Below are positions 63,485 through 64,000 of a stretch of DNA of 64,000 nucleotides, in pieces. The DNA comes from Streptomyces canus. GTDB taxonomy: Bacteria > Actinomycetota > Actinomycetes > Streptomycetales > Streptomycetaceae. Each line of letters begins with the position of its first letter. The first letter of the stretch is position 1. Location: contig NZ_JAUSWW010000001.1 in NCBI RefSeq assembly GCF_030815415.1, positions 6,076,001-6,140,000 of the forward strand, given 5' to 3'. Position numbers and translations under genes: made by a program. The notes beneath the pieces were generated by a model. It worked only from the letters and a program-made list of their open reading frames with translations, was not told the origin of the DNA and searched no databases.

Positions 63485-63587
63485 TTTCGCCCCCGCCGCC
63501 CCTACCCGTCCCGTCCCTGGGGGCTGCCGCCCCCAGACCCCTGCTTCGGCCCCGAAAGGGCCTCGTCCTCAAACGCCGGACGGGCTG
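63485..63587. repeat. Streptomyces interspersed intergenic repeat, copy 2
   Basis: Same ends as the copy at 8178-8305 (TTTCGCCCCCGCCGCCCCTA ... CTCAAACGCCGGACGGGCTG), but about 25 bases shorter in the middle. It keeps the central CTGGGGGC...GCCCCCAG hairpin and an extra GGCCCCGAAAGGGCC stem. Lies just past the 3' end of the MFS gene. Confidence 0.85.
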
Positions 63588-63603
63588 AATTGCACCCCGG
63601 CGT

Positions 63604-64000
63604 TCAGCGGCCTACCGCCCGCCCCAGCGTGATCACCAGCGCCACCGCCGCCGCAGCCACCGGTACCCCGAATCCCGCCGTCGCCGAGACGTGTTCCGCC
63701 GTCCAGCCGCCGAGCGCGCTGCCCCCGGCGATCCCGCCGAGCAGGCCGGTCACGGCGAGGGTCATGCCCTCGTTGAGGCGGCCCTCGGGGGTGTGTTCCT
63801 GGACGAGCGTCATACCGGTGACCATCGTCGGCGCCGTCGCCATCCCGGCGATCAGCAGCGCGGCCGCGAGGACGAGCAGGGAGCCGGTCAGGGACGCGGC
63901 GAGCAGCGGCAGGGTCATCAGCGCGGTCATCGCGGCCACGCACCACGGGTAGCGCCGCTCGGCGGGACCGGTCGGCTTCCACGCGCCGTACAGCAGGCCG
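63604..64000 (-). CDS. MFS transporter (N-terminal part outside window)
   Basis: Only the last ~130 residues are present; the frame is open to the window edge. Four hydrophobic helices are visible (MTALMTLPLLAASLTG, LLVLAAALLIAGMATAPTMV, LAVTGLLGGIAGGSALGGW, GVPVAAAAVALVITLG). The segment GMTLVQEHTPEGRLNEGM between them matches the last third of drug/metabolite MFS permeases found widely in Streptomyces. Substrate unknown. Confidence 0.8.
   Translation of the reverse strand, partial: GLLYGAWKPTGPAERRYPWCVAAMTALMTLPLLAASLTGSLLVLAAALLIAGMATAPTMVTGMTLVQEHTPEGRLNEGMTLAVTGLLGGIAGGSALGGWTAEHVSATAGFGVPVAAAAVALVITLGRAVGR

Overview
The window is a very GC-rich actinobacterial chromosome segment, almost certainly from Streptomyces. 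The gene order mtrB-lpqB-comF-hpf-response regulator-secA ... gdhB ... pkaA-pkaB-prfB ... ftsE-ftsX-ctp-smpB-ssrA matches what I remember of the S. coelicolor core chromosome. TTA codons are very rare, many starts are GTG, and a familiar Streptomyces interspersed repeat occurs twice. Names rest on motifs and recalled synteny; no database search was run.

Layout. 1-6.9 kb: envelope sensing (mtrB, partial, and lpqB), a ComF-like phosphoribosyltransferase with a large Gly/Ala insertion, long-form ribosome hibernation factor and an orphan NarL-type regulator. 6.9-15.1 kb: a YcaQ-like DNA glycosylase candidate, a GNAT enzyme, secA with a strong bidirectional terminator, an Rv3235-type protein, a small conserved protein, a HAD phosphatase and a DJ-1/PfpI protein. 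15.5-20.5 kb: the giant NAD-glutamate dehydrogenase. 20.6-31.6 kb: a surface-polymer region (GtrA flippase, TagGH-like ABC exporter, galE, two GT2 enzymes, a polytopic membrane protein and a GT2-CDP-glycerol glycerophosphotransferase fusion). It is interspersed with a TetR regulator that has three operator-like repeats, an ADP-ribosylglycohydrolase and a divergent ohrR/ohr peroxide pair.

31.7-35.4 kb: a carbohydrate ABC importer whose MalF-type permease carries an extra beta-sandwich-like extracytoplasmic domain. 35.5-42.7 kb: an FHA-FtsK/EssC-like ATPase divergent from two membrane Ser/Thr kinases (pkaA, pkaB). 42.7-50.6 kb: prfB, an LAETG surface protein, a zinc-ribbon membrane miniprotein, ftsE, ftsX, a TnpB-only IS605/IS1341-type insertion, an S41 protease, smpB and tmRNA. 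50.7-54 kb: a hypothetical protein, a secreted PHB-depolymerase-type esterase and an S13 D-Ala-D-Ala carboxypeptidase. 54-63.4 kb: a probable xyloglucan or alpha-xyloside operon (binding protein, two permeases, GH31, LacI regulator, GH3) with two tandem LacI-type palindromes at its head. It ends in an MFS gene cut by the window edge.

The points most worth a second look are: the modified MalF permease; the TnpB insertion inside the ftsEX-ctp-smpB neighbourhood with a structured, rare-codon 3' end; the PkaA Thr-x-Val-Leu-Pro repeats next to an FHA-FtsK protein; the triple TetR operator; and TTA (bldA) codons in the S41 protease and in the LacI regulator. I see no CRISPR array, prophage or secondary-metabolite cluster.
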